Part shown: piece after piece, positions 24,722-39,109 of the stretch
How positions within the stretch are numbered: position 1 is the stretch's first letter
Layout of the letters: every line of letters starts with the position of its first letter
NCBI RefSeq assembly: GCF_032854445.1
Contig: NC_088306.1
Coordinates: forward strand, 8,456,193 to 8,520,192
Direction of reading: 5' to 3'
Source of the DNA: Liolophura sinensis
Taxonomy: Eukaryota; Mollusca; Polyplacophora; Chitonida; Chitonidae
Length of the DNA stretch: 64,000 nt
Notes under the pieces: generated by a model
Told to the model about the DNA's origin: nothing
Databases searched by the model: none
Seen by the model: only the letters and a program-made list of their open reading frames with translations
Made by a program: the position numbers and the translations under genes

Positions 24722-27700
24722 TTTGAGTGGTGTTTTACGCCGTACTCTAGAATACTTCACTTTTCCGACCGCATCTGGCATTCACGACTATCAGCAGACT
24801 GCGAAACAGAGTTTTTAAAAAAAATAACACTTTCAGTGGAGTTGGAATATAACTGCCGGCTACGCCCTGCAGACGTATTAAACCGGCAAAGACTGTGCCC
24901 TGCAGACGTCTTATAACCGCCGCCTGCGCACAGCTGACTTGTTATAACTGCAATCAACTGTGCTCAGCACACGTCTTTTAGCCCCCCACCATTATGCCCA
25001 GCAGAACCATTAGTTATCACCAACGACGGCCTAAAAGATGGCCTGAGGCCAGTGATGACCTGGATACACATTAAAGAGTGTAACTTTTTACCATATCCGC
25101 GTTTTGTAGCTACGATGTTCTTCACAGCAGTGATCTTCGTACCAGTACCGCGTACCCTAAGAATAAACCAGCACCAAACCCTCCAATCGGCACTATAAAC
25201 AAACACTGAATACACCAAAAATATTCCTTTAGAAGTGCAATTCTCACATTTCTGTTATATTTCTATAACTAGAAGTATGCTTTGTCGAAAACTGGGTTTG
25301 TCGACCGATTGATAGCTTTATAGGATTTACACGAATCACATTAAAAACATGGTCTAAAATACCTCACCTATGACCAGAAGAAGACTTCACTGCAACTGAC
25401 ACATGATCTCAGATGTTAACTGTTCTATGTCTGGAAAGACAGGACCCCATACCAAGTCATGGCCGTAAGTGGCATTCGTCGAATGATAATAACGTTGGTT
25501 TGTTGAGAGAAATGAAATTCAGAATCATTTATTTATTCGGAGGGAGGATATTTATTTTGCTCATTTCTCTTTTCTGCACATGGCGGTTGTATTTGTATGT
25601 TTTCTTTTTATGAAATACAGAAAAAAAGAATACGGGGACTGTGTAAATACCAGACGGGCTGTGTACCACGTTCACCAACGTCAGTGCGTGAGAAAGTTGC
25701 ACTTCGTCATTGTCAGGGTACATTTCCTTTTCAAACGGGCTTAAACAGCTTTCAATGAGAATAACATTTTAAAAAAAAATAAAAATTCGAGGCAATTTAG
25801 TGCGAGGTGTAGCCGACCGCCTCATAACTCACCCCGTCATACTCATGACCATACGTGTCATTTGTGAGTTATGTGATGGCTCCTCTGATTTGGACGAAAG
25901 TTGTCGATAACGTCCCATATTTCTTATGTCTGGGATTTGTGTGTGGTCGTACAATCCTATATTTGTAATTTTCAACTCTCTCTGTTAACATATACTCATA
26001 ACCATAAGGTTTAACCCAAGTTCGATAAAGGATATTTTACATCATCATTTTTGTTCGGTAGATCTTCAGCATGTCTGATTATAATGAGGCTAAAAAGGCA
26101 CATGCAACGGACATTCACAAGGATCCGACTGACATATCTGATAGCAAAACACGTGTAGGAGTAAATCCACTAAACAGCAAAAAATATAACATCAAGTTTT
26201 TTTACATGCGACTCAGTTTTATTTGTCAGTGACATCTAATTGCACTGGAGAAGGACTTAAAATATAGACGTCGAGTCTCACAGTCTTATCCCAGCAGTCA
26301 ACCGTACTGGACGTTTCACATTCCAATTGCGACATTATTTGTCTAGGGCTTCGCAACGAGCCTGTGCATTAAGAAGAAATCCAATTTATAAAACACATAC
26401 AGTGCTGACGGGAAAATTAATCTTAAATCGAAGGATTTTCTGTCCTTCATGTTTTCTTGCTCAGTAAAATCCTTAAAAATGTCTCATTGAATTGTGCATG
26501 TCCATGCCGTTTGCTTATTTTTATAACGACCACATATTATTATCATCGTATGTCATGAGATTCAAAATGGATATAGTTGCTAAGCCTATACAATATTCAT
26601 AAGGATCTTAAGAGTAATAAACCCTTGTGAGCGTCTACATACAATGACTCAACCAATTAGTTGATATCAAGGGAATATGTACCATCAGGGTCATTATTTT
26701 AGTGTATTATATTTTAGTAATGTGTTACAAACTGAACATTTTTTACGTGTCGAATGTAGGCCTATTTCCGAAAGTTTGCAATATGCTAAAAGGATTAATT
26801 AATAAGAATAAGTTAACAGGACCTAGTCAGTATCTGTCAACTGTTTGTCGCCTTACATAGACAGTGTACAAAAGCGAGAAGTAATTCCATCGACCTCCGC
26901 TTTTATTACTAATTTCAGTCGATAAGGTACTGGTGTCCAGATTTGGCTTTCTGTTCACAGTAATCCTGTGTGTAAGAGTGTGTAAAAATTTTAAAAAGAC
27001 CAAACCAATCAGAGATACGATATCCAAGATGAAATAGATGTTTCCGCACTCGGAAAAGCGTGGATTAACGGTATTAAACGAAAGGATTTTGTATCAAACA
27101 GGGTCTAATCCAACACTAATTTCTAATCGAGGGATAGAGGACTAGTGTCGTGCCAGGAGGTAGAAGACATTCAAATACTGGGTACAATGTACTAAGCGCG
27201 CCTATTTCCGTACATGCATAATTATGTAACATAGATTTTTATTTGCATTTTTTTCAATAATTTAATATGTATGTGTACATTTCTGTACGCATGTGCAAAT
27301 AAAAATTTATGTTAAATATGGGCAAAACAATTCGACATGTGTACAAAATAATGACACACGTGAAATTAACCATAATACTTCACACATGTGGAAGCCTATG
27401 GTAAAAAAAAATATAAAAAAACAACTGTGCACATGTGTATGTGTGTTTGGACATAAGTCTACATATGTGTATATAAGAACTTTAAATACATGTGCAATAA
27501 CGCTTATTTTACATATGTAAAACAAAATTAAACATATGTACAATTCTTTTCAAAGACTTGTAATTACAGAATAAATATCAAACCGGCTTGCCGAATATTT
27601 TAAATTTTCTTCAATATTAGTAATTAAGTCAAGTATCGGCACTTATATATAAATGAGGGCTCTAATTTTTTAATAGCACATACATTATTATTTCAGTGTT

Positions 27701-27891
27701 GGAATTTTTCTTGCAGTCAGTAAATAGTTTGTTGCAAAATTGCTATGTAATCCGTATTTAGGCGTAAAAAATGTATACGTACCCACAGCAGCCCAGTTTT
27801 CGTTAAGATGCCATTTGACAAAAATGGCCAAGTAAGTAAGACCCACCACAATGCAGATTGCCGCCTGTCTCCACAGTCGAAAGGACGCCAT
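21789..27891 (-). CDS. Carbohydrate sulfotransferase paralogue, three exons
   Basis: Spliced minus-strand model: exon 1 at 27891-27783, exon 2 at 23695-23619, exon 3 at 22898-21789 (431 residues). Exon 1 encodes a short cytoplasmic tail and signal anchor (about residues 10-26, containing ICIVVGLTYLAIFV), ending in phase 1 at GTGG|gtacgt. Two in-frame ATGs lie further upstream, so the start may be extended. Exon 2 is a lysine/glutamate-rich stem (IKVLETVVEKYTKKSEK), with TTTTAG and GAA|gtaagt borders. Exon 3 follows TTTACAG and is 1110 nt, exactly as in paralogue 1. PAPS-binding motifs IPKVASTFWKRVL (near 117) and REPYSRLVSGY (near 178) are intact. It should be a Golgi type II enzyme of the CHST8-14-like family; acceptor unknown. 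The C-terminal half is almost identical to paralogue 1, while a block around residues 230-255 differs strongly. The microsatellite-derived leucine run read upstream of exon 3 belongs to the intron. Confidence 0.85.
22939..23045. repeat. (AAT)n/(AAC)n microsatellite in intron 2
   Basis: Runs of AAT and AAC triplets with a duplicated TATGAAACAAAAYAATAAT segment. They create false leucine or tyrosine runs in open frames. Confidence 0.9.
23052..23274 (+). repeat. SINE-A in intron 2 of sulfotransferase 2
   Basis: It runs from AGCCTTCCACCAATGTGGTCGCTG through the body to GTACGGCGTAAAACACC and an (AAAT)n tail. The A-box head has been replaced by the adjoining microsatellite. Confidence 0.9.
23814..23955 (+). 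repeat. SINE-A 3' half in intron 1
   Basis: GGTCTGCCTTCACCCTGCGG through CACCACAATGCTGGCCGCCG to CTGCGTAAAACACC and an (AAAT)n tail. Confidence 0.85.
24677..24785 (-). repeat. Short SINE-A 3' end with long ATTT tail
   Basis: About eleven ATTT units followed by GTGGTGTTTTACGCCGTACTC and only ~45 bp of body. Confidence 0.8.
24786..27782. other. Remainder of intron 1 of sulfotransferase 2
   Basis: A ~4.1-kb intron. The only notable frame is on the plus strand, 26071-26232 (53 codons, ATG to TGA, beginning MSDYNEAKKAHATDIHKDP, hydrophilic and non-repetitive). A possible acceptor (TTCGGTAG) lies just upstream. It is unassigned and may be chance. Confidence 0.35.
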
Positions 27892-28611
27892 TATAGTCCG
27901 TGGCTTCATCCACGGTACAAACCACATGTGCCTCCGACCATCCTGGTAAATTACGATAAAGAAGCTTGCCCTTATGAGTTTGATGAAGCCACAGTATCCA
28001 GGTCTATACCTCCATGATGGTGTTAGGCATATCCATCATCCAAACGCCGTGAGCAACGCCCAAACACGGTAGTTATTGTGCTGCTATGACTGACACTCTT
28101 GTTCCTCTCGTAGCCGATAGGTGTCGCTTTAGAAAATACGATTAAAGTTTAAACGCTGTGCAAAGTGCACAAGGATATTTGCTTTGCAGCGAAGCAAGAC
28201 GTTTAGTATACGCACTGCACTATACCTATAATACGGGGCTAGACACATACAAAGAACAAAGGCCTATAACATTTGCCAGGTTTACAGTTAGCAAGTAATA
28301 GCTTTAAATACCCTGCATAAATATGTGTGCTAGGAGCCTGAATAGGTTTTGAGGGAAGAGCGATTCTTACAGTAAACCAGAGCGATATGTCCCCTTAGGC
28401 CCCGGAAGTTCCACAGATACACTGACACATTCTGGCCAATTTTTCAGCCAGTGCAGCGAATAACTAGAAAAGTCTTGTATAACTATAGTTGATCATACAA
28501 TAATCAGGGTACAGAAAAGACTTCTATAAGTCGATTCAACCTTGACTGTATGGAGCAGATTTATTTAAAATTGGCTGCTCTATGTTATATACTCAAAACG
28601 TGCTACTCTTT
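27892..28611. other. Upstream flank of sulfotransferase 2
   Basis: This should hold the promoter of the minus-strand gene. No TATA box or other core element could be picked with confidence. Confidence 0.35.
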
Positions 28612-29108
28612 AAATATAATTAAAGATGTACAGCAAAAGAGAGTAAAACCAGAGCAGCGACGACAGTGTGATAGTTGGCAAATGGTCACACGTAACCGGT
28701 GAAATGCGGCTCCTTTGAGATTTACCTCATATAGGGTTTTATTCCGACTGTTCATTTAAATGCATGAATAGTAGCAAACCTGGAGGAACCCAACACACAT
28801 CTTCTCATCAAGTTATAGGTTAACCCTGCGCTTGAACGTCTTTCTGAGCACTTTACGACCAGTGACGTCTAGCAAATTCACAGTTAACATCACCGTATTG
28901 TTTTTTAGCTAAATCGGTTTAATCCATGGCGCGAGAGGACGTTTTATTTGCTGCTGTTAGAACTACAGTTAGAATAAAACCCTGACTGAGGTAAACTGCC
29001 AAGAGACCGTATTCCAGCGGTTACGTGCGACCATTTGCTCACTATTACACTGTCGTCGTTGATCTGGTTTTACTCTCTATGTTGTACGTCTTTAATTATA
29101 TTTTAATT
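28612..29108. mobile_element. MITE with ~140-bp imperfect terminal inverted repeats
   Basis: The left arm (about 28612-28755) and right arm (about 28965-29108) are reverse complements with mismatches. Both start from an ATAATTAAAGA(T/C)GTAC end and contain GAGTAAAACCAGA and ACGACAGTGTGATAGT-like blocks. A ~210-bp core separates them. There is no coding capacity, so it is a non-autonomous DNA element. Partial relatives lie at 13700-13825 and 29388-29460, with a weaker one near 41670-41710. Confidence 0.75.
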
Positions 29109-29387
29109 ATATCGTATTATGCATTTTTTTCATGTGATTATTAAATGTTGCAAAAGACCATTACAAAGATTGCATAGTAGTGACCTCTAATCGCAATCAA
29201 TGCAGTTTATTAACTTAATGTGCTTACGTGGTATGAGGCGTACATGGACAAGTGACTACAATTTAAGCATTTGCAAAAATGAGCCATTAGAACAAAACCA
29301 TAATCACGCCAGAAAACAGCAGCCCAATCAATCAAAACAATAAACAAAACCCTAAAAGAAGTAAATACAAGAGGCAGTATTTCATCT

Positions 29388-29460
29388 GTTTGATGTGACC
29401 ATTTGCCGATCATCACACCGTCGTCGCGCCTCTGGTTTTACTCTTAATGCTGAGATCTTT
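29388..29460. mobile_element. Single-arm fragment of the same MITE
   Basis: TGTGACCATTTGCCGATCATCACACCGTCGTCG plus TCTGGTTTTACTCTTAATG matches the right arm of the element at 28612-29108. Confidence 0.65.
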
Positions 29461-31559
<2,099 letters not shown>

Positions 31560-32925
31560 CCCAGTCAATATGTTTAACATTTGGTCTTTTCACACTTGCT
31601 AATATTTCATTCTATGATTTACATTGTCCTACACTCTGTAATGACATTGTAATGCTAATGTATCATTACATTATTCATGCTGTTTCATAGTTGTTGTTTA
31701 GGCATTATAAATCTAATGCATTATTACTTGATCTATATTGCTTCAGGGTCTTTTCAGACATTTGTAATGGTAATGCATCATGAATAATGATGTTTCATAG
31801 GGGTTTTTTCCCGAACATTGTAAAGCTAAAGTATCATTACACACTTTATATTGTCTCACAAACGATCATCAAATTATCTATATTGTTTCAAGGTCCTTTT
31901 AATTTTGATGTATCAATTTATGTTATCTCACAAGCCATCATTACATGATCTAAATTGATTTCACAAACAGTCTTTTCAGACAATGTAATACTAATGAATC
32001 GTTACGCGATTTATATTGTCTCACAAACGATCATTACAGGATTTATATTGTTTCACGGATTTCTAGGATATTGTAACACTATTGTATCATTACGCGATTT
32101 GTGTTTTCTCAAAATTGATCATGACGTGATCTGTATTGTTTTCACAGACCATCTTTAAACAGATTGTAATGCTAATATATCATTACACGATTTATGTTGT
32201 CTTACAAACGATCATGACATGAAGAGCAGTGTATATTGTTTTCACAGACGGTCTTTTCAGACATTGTAGTGCTAAAGCACCATAGCGATTTATATTTTAC
32301 ACTTTCATTTATTGATCCATATTGTTTCACATTTTTTTAGACATTGTAATGCTGATTTACAATTACACAATTTATATTCTCTTTCACACGATCATTACAT
32401 AATCCATATTGTTTCACGACCCTTTCAGACACTGTAATACTAATGCATTATTATACGATTTATATAATATTACAAATGATAATTGCATGCTCTAAATTGT
32501 TTCACGGTCTTTTCAGACAATATACTGTTAATGTAATATTACACCATTTATATTGCCTCACAAATGATCATGACATGATCTTTATTCTTTTCACTAACGA
32601 TCTTTGAAGATCCTATACAGGATATATATTTTCTCACAAATGATTATGACATGATGTGTATTGTTTAATAAACGGGGTATTGAGTCGTTTGTAATTTTAA
32701 TGTGTCATTACATGAATTATACTGTTTCATGGCTCTTGTTTTTATTTTGCGACTTTGTAAAGCGAAAAATTTAATACACGATTTATATTGTCTCACAAAC
32801 GATCACGACTTGATCTAGATTGACTTCACAAACGGCATTTTCAGACGTTGTCATAATAATGAATCATTATATGGTATATATAGGCATTTGTTATGTTAAT
32901 GTATCATTATATGTTTTTTTTTTAC
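31560..32925. repeat. Degenerate ~90-bp satellite, block 1
   Basis: About fifteen diverged copies of a unit containing ACATTGTAATGCTAATG, ATCATTACACGATTTATATTG, TCTCACAAACGATCATTAC and TGTTTCACGGTCTTTTCAG. The unit looks built from two related ~30-bp halves (GATTTATATTGTCTCAC / GATCTATATTGTTTCAC). Confidence 0.85.
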
Positions 32926-32934
32926 TTTTACAAC

Positions 32935-33350
32935 AGTTTTTTTTTTCGGGTGATGAGAGGGTAGTGACTCACAAAACCAATTGTAACACAAAAGATACTG
33001 AAATTCCCATTTACCACCCAAAATTTATGGTAGATTTCTGACTTAAGATCAGACATTTCCTGTTTTGTTTGAGCATTGAACTCTCAGTATTTGTTCATGT
33101 GTACAGGTTTATTGTGTAAAACATTTCTTTTTTTTCTATACAGAGCCGTTTTCTTAAATAATTTGACGGGGCAAATTTTCTAGAGGTTTTCATTCGTGTG
33201 TTGTATATAAATGTAGAAACAAATACTATTAACTATACACACGAGTGTAAATACTTGAAGCCCCTCAACTTTAAGATGGCCTTTTGTCAGGGCCACCAGT
33301 CAAGACTGAGTAGCCTTTTTGTCAGTTCAACATGTACATGTATCAAACGG
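32935..33350. repeat. Non-satellite module A, copy 1
   Basis: A ~400-bp segment closing satellite block 1. Shared sub-blocks (CCCATTTACCA, TTTCTGACTTAA, TTTTCTTAAATAATTTGA, ACTATACAC, CTTTAAG.TGG) recur in the same order at 35390-35745. It is therefore a duplicated module, not random filler. Confidence 0.65.
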
Positions 33351-35385
33351 TCTATGAGGACGTTGTAATGATAATGTAGCATTACATGGATTTATATTGT
33401 CTCACAATATTACACGATCACAATTGTCTTCACAAAGGGCCTTTTCAGGCATTGTAATGCTAAACTATCATTACACCAAATATATTGTCTCACAAACGAT
33501 CATGCCATGATCTATGCAGTTTCACAAACCATCTTTTCAGACATTGTAATACTAATGTATCATTGCACGATGTATATTGTCTCACAAATGATCATTACAT
33601 GATCAACATTGTCATCACAAAAGGCCTTTTCAGACATAGGTAAAGCTGATGTATCATTACACGATAAATATTGTCTCACCTCTGTTTAATATGCATTTAA
33701 TAATCTATTTATATCCACCCACAAACAATCATCATATAATCTATACTGTTTTACGGTCTTTTCAAACATAAGTAAAGCTAAGGTATCAATAACCCATTTA
33801 GATTGTCTTACCAACAATCATTACTTGATCAGTGTTGTCTTTACTAACGGCCTTTTCAGACATACATATACGTAAAGTTAATGTATCATTTATACGATTT
33901 TATATTGTCTCACGAACGATCATGACATGATCAATATTGTTTTCACAAACGATCTCTTAAGACACTGTAATGCTAATACATCATTACATGATATATATTG
34001 TTTCCCCAAATGATCATCACACCATCTATATTGTTTCATAAACTGTTATTTCATTATAATACACATTATAATGCTAATGTATTATTACACGATTTATAGA
34101 GTACCTTAAAGCATCTCAACATTATCTGCATTATTTACACAAACGGACATTGAAATGCTAAAGTATCTTTACACCATTGTTACGACCCAAACTGTCTGTA
34201 TTATAAAGATATGGCTTGTTCGAAATACACAACAGTTTAGGCGCACAAAAAAAGGAACCAAAACCAGCAGATTTTATTTTACAATAATTTATTAGCTTTA
34301 CCAAGAACAGATAATAGGACTTATACAAATACTAAAGTACTTAAGTTTAACAAGAAAGGATAGCAGTATCTATACAAATGCTAAAGTACTTACATGTACA
34401 ACTGTGTCAAGTCCAAACGGACGCATATATTCCACAATTCGGAAAACCATACAGGCATAAATGCAGAAATAAGGGGGAAAATCCACAGTATAACTGAGTG
34501 TATGACGAAATATACACACAATTCCACAGACAGGGTCCATGTACTAATAAGCACTGTGTACACAAGAGCACAAATTAAATATACAAGTTCAGACTGAACA
34601 CGTGCTCAGTGGAGATAGGATATAACAACGCCAGAGGCTATAAAGACACCAAAATTCAGCACAAAGGGCCTACTAAAGTAATACACAGCGAAAGCATCAA
34701 ACTCTCAATAATTCTTCGTTCTCTCCCTTTGACTGCTTTCATAGGTCTTGTATAGCCTGGTAGAATTGTCTAGAATAAGAAAATTTCTGAACACTTGATG
34801 TAAACAAACTGCCACCGAACTGAGCGTATTCTGGAACATTCTAAGGTAGAGGCGGACAGCAGGCCCTGAACTTAGCTTATGTAAACAGTGGCAAGCTAAC
34901 TTTAGAAGCTAACGGCAGTTGTGCCCATAACACCATTTACATTGTCTCATGAGCGACTTTTATATAATCTGTATCGTTCCACGATCATTTTAGACATATG
35001 TAAAGCTAAAATATTATCACACGAAATATATTGTCTCCCAAACGGCCATTATATGATCTATATTTTTCACAGTGTTTTAAGACATTGTAATGCAAATTTG
35101 CCATTACACATTATGCATTGGCTCACAAAAGAGCATTACCTGATTTATATAGTTTCACGGTCTTTTCAGACATTTGTAAATTTAAAGTATCATGACACGA
35201 TATATATTGTTTCACGTTCCGTTTTAGAGATTGTATTGCTAAAGTACCACCATTACACTATTTAAATAGTCTTCTAAGCGATCATCACATGATCCATATT
35301 GTTTCCCAGACTGTCTTTTTAGGGACTTATTATGCTAATTTTTATATACATTGCAACAGGTTTTCAGGCAATGTAATGGTAGTAA
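33351..35385. repeat. Degenerate ~90-bp satellite, block 2, split by a solo LTR
   Basis: The same satellite unit as block 1 at 33351-34173 and 34937-35385. The array is interrupted cleanly by the LTR at 34178-34932. Confidence 0.85.
34178..34932 (+). mobile_element. Solo LTR, 755 bp, with 4-bp target duplication
   Basis: It starts TGTTACGACCC and ends GTGCCCATAACA, so the ends form a short inverted repeat (TGTTAYG...CRTAACA) typical of Ty3/gypsy LTRs. It is flanked by CCAT on both sides (34174-34177 and 34933-34936). The satellite reads continuously across the site when the LTR is removed. No internal coding region is present. Strand is arbitrary. Confidence 0.8.
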
Positions 35386-35389
35386 ATGA

Positions 35390-35745
35390 CCAAAACGACT
35401 GTAAAACAGAGGACTCCCCATTTACCATCTCAAATTTGTGTCCGGTTTCTGACTTAAAAGCAGAGGTACAGTAAGAACATTGTGCATTGTGTTTTGTGAT
35501 CTGTACACTTTTATTCTGTATAAGATTTTATTATTCATATTTTTTTTCTTAAATAATTTGAGGATTTCTAACGGTGAAGGAGAAGTGTTCACCCATAGGT
35601 TGAGTCTTGTGCTGTATATAGAATCAAACACTTTGAACTATATACATAAGTTTAAGTATTTTAATTACCTCACGTGTAGCTTTAAGGTGGTCTTTGGTCC
35701 AGGCCACGATTCCCCACTGATTAGCCATCTTGTTAATTCAACATG
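35390..35745. repeat. Non-satellite module A, copy 2
   Basis: Collinear with 32935-33350, including the TTTTTTTTCTTAAATAATTTGA core and the CTTTAAGGTGGTCTTTGGTCC end. The plus-strand 107-codon frame over it is not conserved in copy 1. Confidence 0.65.
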
Positions 35746-35762
35746 TCAGTTACAATCTGTTC

Positions 35763-36835
35763 ATAACTGGTTCTGTTTGCCACTACGCAACTGCTTTGTC
35801 TAGCCAGCTGTAAAGGGTTCACCACTCAGTCTCAACAGGGTCAACTGAGCAACTGCTTTGTCTAGCCAGCTGTCAGGGGTTCACCACTCAGTCTCAACAG
35901 GGTCCACTAAGCAACCGTTTGGTCTAGCCATCAATGAAGATTCGCCTCTTAGTCTCAACAGAGTCCACTAAGCAACTGATTGGTCTAGCCATCAATGAAG
36001 ATTCGCCTCTTAGTCTCAACAGGGTCCACTAAGCAACCGTTTGGTCTAGCCATCAATGAAGATTCACCTCTTAGTCTCAACAGAGTCCACTAAGCAACTG
36101 ATTGGTCTAGCCATCAATGAAGATTCACCTCTTAGTCTCAACAGGGTCCACTAAGCAACCGATTGGTCTAGCCATCAATGAAGATTCACCTCTTAGTCTC
36201 AACAGAGTCCACTAAGCAACTGATTGGTCTAGCCATCAATAAAGATTCACCTTTAGTCTCAACAGGGTCCACTAAGCAACTCATTGGTCTAGCCATCAAT
36301 GAAGGTTCACCTTTAGTCTCAACAGAGTCCACTAAGCAACTGCTTTGTCTAGCCAGCTATAAAGGTTCACCACTAAATCTCAGCAGGGTCCACTAAGCAA
36401 CTGCTTTGTCTAGCCAGCTATTAAACCTTCACCACTCAGTCTCAACAGGGTTCACTGAGCAACTGCTTTGTCTAGCCAGCTATAAAGGTTCACCACTCAA
36501 TCTCAAAAGGGTCCACTAAGCAACTGCTTTGTCTAGCCAGCTATTAAAGCTTCACCACTCAGTCTCAACAGGGTTCACTGAGCAACTGCTTTGTCTAGCC
36601 ATCAGTGAAGATTCGCCTCTTAGTCTCAACAGGATCCACTAAGCAACTGCTTTGTCTAGCCAGCTATAAAGGTTCACCGCTAAATCTCAACAGGGTCCAC
36701 TAAGCAACTACTTTGTCTAGCCAGCTGTCAGGGGTTCACCACTCAGTCTCAACAGGGTCCACTAAGCAACTGCTTTGTCTAGCCAGCTATAAAGGTTCAC
36801 CACTAAATCTCAACAAGGTCTACTAAGTAACTGAG
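35763..36835. repeat. 61-bp tandem array
   Basis: About seventeen well-conserved copies of a ~61-bp unit: CTCAACAGGGTCCACTAAGC, then AACTGCTTTGTCTAGCC, then a variable half. Two variants of that half alternate (AGCTATAAAGGTTCACCACT versus ATCAATGAAGATTCGCCTCT), so the array evolved from interleaved subtypes. It abuts module A copy 2. Confidence 0.92.
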
Positions 36836-37099
36836 TTTAGTACAGCAAAGGTTGTTACCTCTACTGGTGATTAGTGAACATGATTTACCATCTACTCCAG
36901 TTCCCCTGTACTCCTGTATGTAAATGACAATCTCTGGATGATAAAATAGTCAATGTGACAAGATCTTATTGATTTTCACAAAAAGTTTAAGGCCAAGCTC
37001 AGACAGCTAACTCGGTCAGCCGACTATCAGTTTTCTCCCTAACCCGCTTCACAAGGACTATATTTAGCTATCGGCTTTTTGTACTAAGATTTTGTAAAT

Positions 37100-37930
37100 A
37101 AGCCTAAAATCCCTAGCCAGCTCCTGAGGTGGCAAAAAGGCTACAGGAAAAAGACAAACTTTCTGTTACGTTTGGAAATTCAGCTGGTAATATCAGATGG
37201 GCTGAGACTTTCTTCCGTGATATTGATGGTGTACAGGATGATCAGGTGCTGGACAGCCCCGTGTTCCCTCGACCTGATGTGGTTAAACAAGAAGAAGAAG
37301 ATCCTACATTAAGGGAGATAGAGGAAATAGCTGTTGTATCTGTTGGGTATTATATAGAGGACAGATTATTGATGATAAAGTACAAAATTCAAAATGTATC
37401 GGCTTATGAAGTGGTTTATTTCTATTAAATTTATCACTCCTGCCAGTTTGTAGGAAAATCACAGCCTATTTAAAGGCCTGCTCCCTTAATTCCTATTCCA
37501 AATATTGGTGAACCATTTATCATGATATTGGTCATATACAAAAATAAATAAAAACCTCATCAGGGGTCAAATTTTATGTCAGGCTTATTTTAGGGAGTGA
37601 TATACCAGTTCCGTATTAAGCAACTTAAGTATACAGCCTATCACTTATAATCCCAGGATGCTTTAAAAAAGACCAACAAACCACCAAAAATGCTCCCCAA
37701 GTTTATTGCATGAAATATCCAGAAGATTTATATAAGGGAATTCCGCTTGTATCGTTTGCCACTGGGGATACTTCTAATAAACCCACTGGTTTTAGTCTCT
37801 CTGAGACGGCATATGGGCATTAGGTTAGAGGTCAGAAAGGTTTGACTAAAAGTAACTTGTTAGATTACGTCTGACAGTTTCGTATCTATGCGCCAAAGCA
37901 GACATTCGTATACCAGCCGTCAACCAAGAA
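37100..37930 (+). mobile_element. Ty3/gypsy pol remnant: pre-integrase linker and integrase
   Basis: Open frame at about 37129-37428 contains 'EEEDPTLREIEE' and 'VGYYIEDRLLMIK', typical of the linker between RNase H and integrase. Next (37440-37560) is 'QFVGKSQP' with 'APLIPIPNIGEPF', the start of the integrase core after the zinc-binding segment, which is missing. A later part (about 37640-37870) contains 'GIPLVSFATGDTSNKPTGFSLSETAYGH', broken here into parts and followed by a stop, matching the end of the integrase core. Stops and frameshifts show it is dead. Confidence 0.75.
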
Positions 37931-39109
37931 GAACGTTCCAAAAAGTCAATAATCGCAGGCCAATTCCCCAAACGACGTATAGCACAAACCACCTAAGACC
38001 TATGACACTATACAAAGGTTGAAATTATGCCGGAATCATGCAAAGTTTACAGTTTACGTCAAAGGTCAACAGTTTTCAACGATGTTTGAAAGACACAAAA
38101 TATGTTGTAGGCGAATGAATCAAATCAGTATTGAATTCGTGTACCATGATAGCGTGCTAGGTGTTCGATAATAAAATATGCTCCTCAGTTTGATATGATG
38201 TGACTTGATTGCGTTTAACGTTCAAGATAAATAGACAGCCCCTAGCTGTTAAGCTGAATTATGCAAAATCATGAAGTGTAGAGCGCCAGAGATTCTGGAC
38301 GCCTTGTCCATATACTTACAAGAAAATTATACTCATTGTAAAACTTTAGAAACTTACAGTGAAGGCATTTGATAGAATAGCCTTGACACACTAGTTGTTA
38401 CAGTAATAACTTGTGACGTTGACTTTGTAACTGACGTGAGCGATTTATGTTGATTACAAGACCGATTATATTAGGTTTTCGAGGCAGCTCGCGCTAATTT
38501 AACGAACCAACATGAGAAAATGTAACAGCGCTAAGACAAGAAGGCTGAAGTACAAATGTACAAAACCATCAGGGCTAAGCCAAGAAGTTTCTCTCCAGGA
38601 TGCCAGGATCTACGTAAAGCTAAGCTGAATGAACCATATCAGGTGAAGACGAGAGTTAATCTTGTTAACTACTAGTTTTTGTGTACATCCCTGATCGTAG
38701 GAAGACTCAAAAATTGTGTCACATTCATATGCTGAGGAATAAATATTCCCCAGATTAAATGTAAAATGTTTTGTCAAATAATGTAGATGAGAGTGGCAAT
38801 TTGTCTTCAAAATGTACTGTGCCTAAAGAGCTGGGTAGTATTCAGGTAGATTTGATAGATCTCAAGTTTGAAAACTCATGCGTTTTAAGTTACATTGATT
38901 ACATTCTTGTCCAGTGGTTCTAAAGGTCAGGTTTGCATAAAATGGAGGGAAAGTAACTCCATATATTGAAGTCATATTATTAGTCTGTATTAGTCACTAT
39001 GTTTGTGCAATCAAGATTTACCTTAAAATTTACTTTCATTCCATTTTTGATATTCTTATAGTCACTGACATTTGAGTGGATCATTATAAACAAATATAAA
39101 CATTATAAC
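37931..39109. other. Non-coding stretch, nothing recognised
   Basis: No reading frame or repeat could be assigned. It separates two gypsy pol pieces that are in non-canonical order. Confidence 0.4.
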
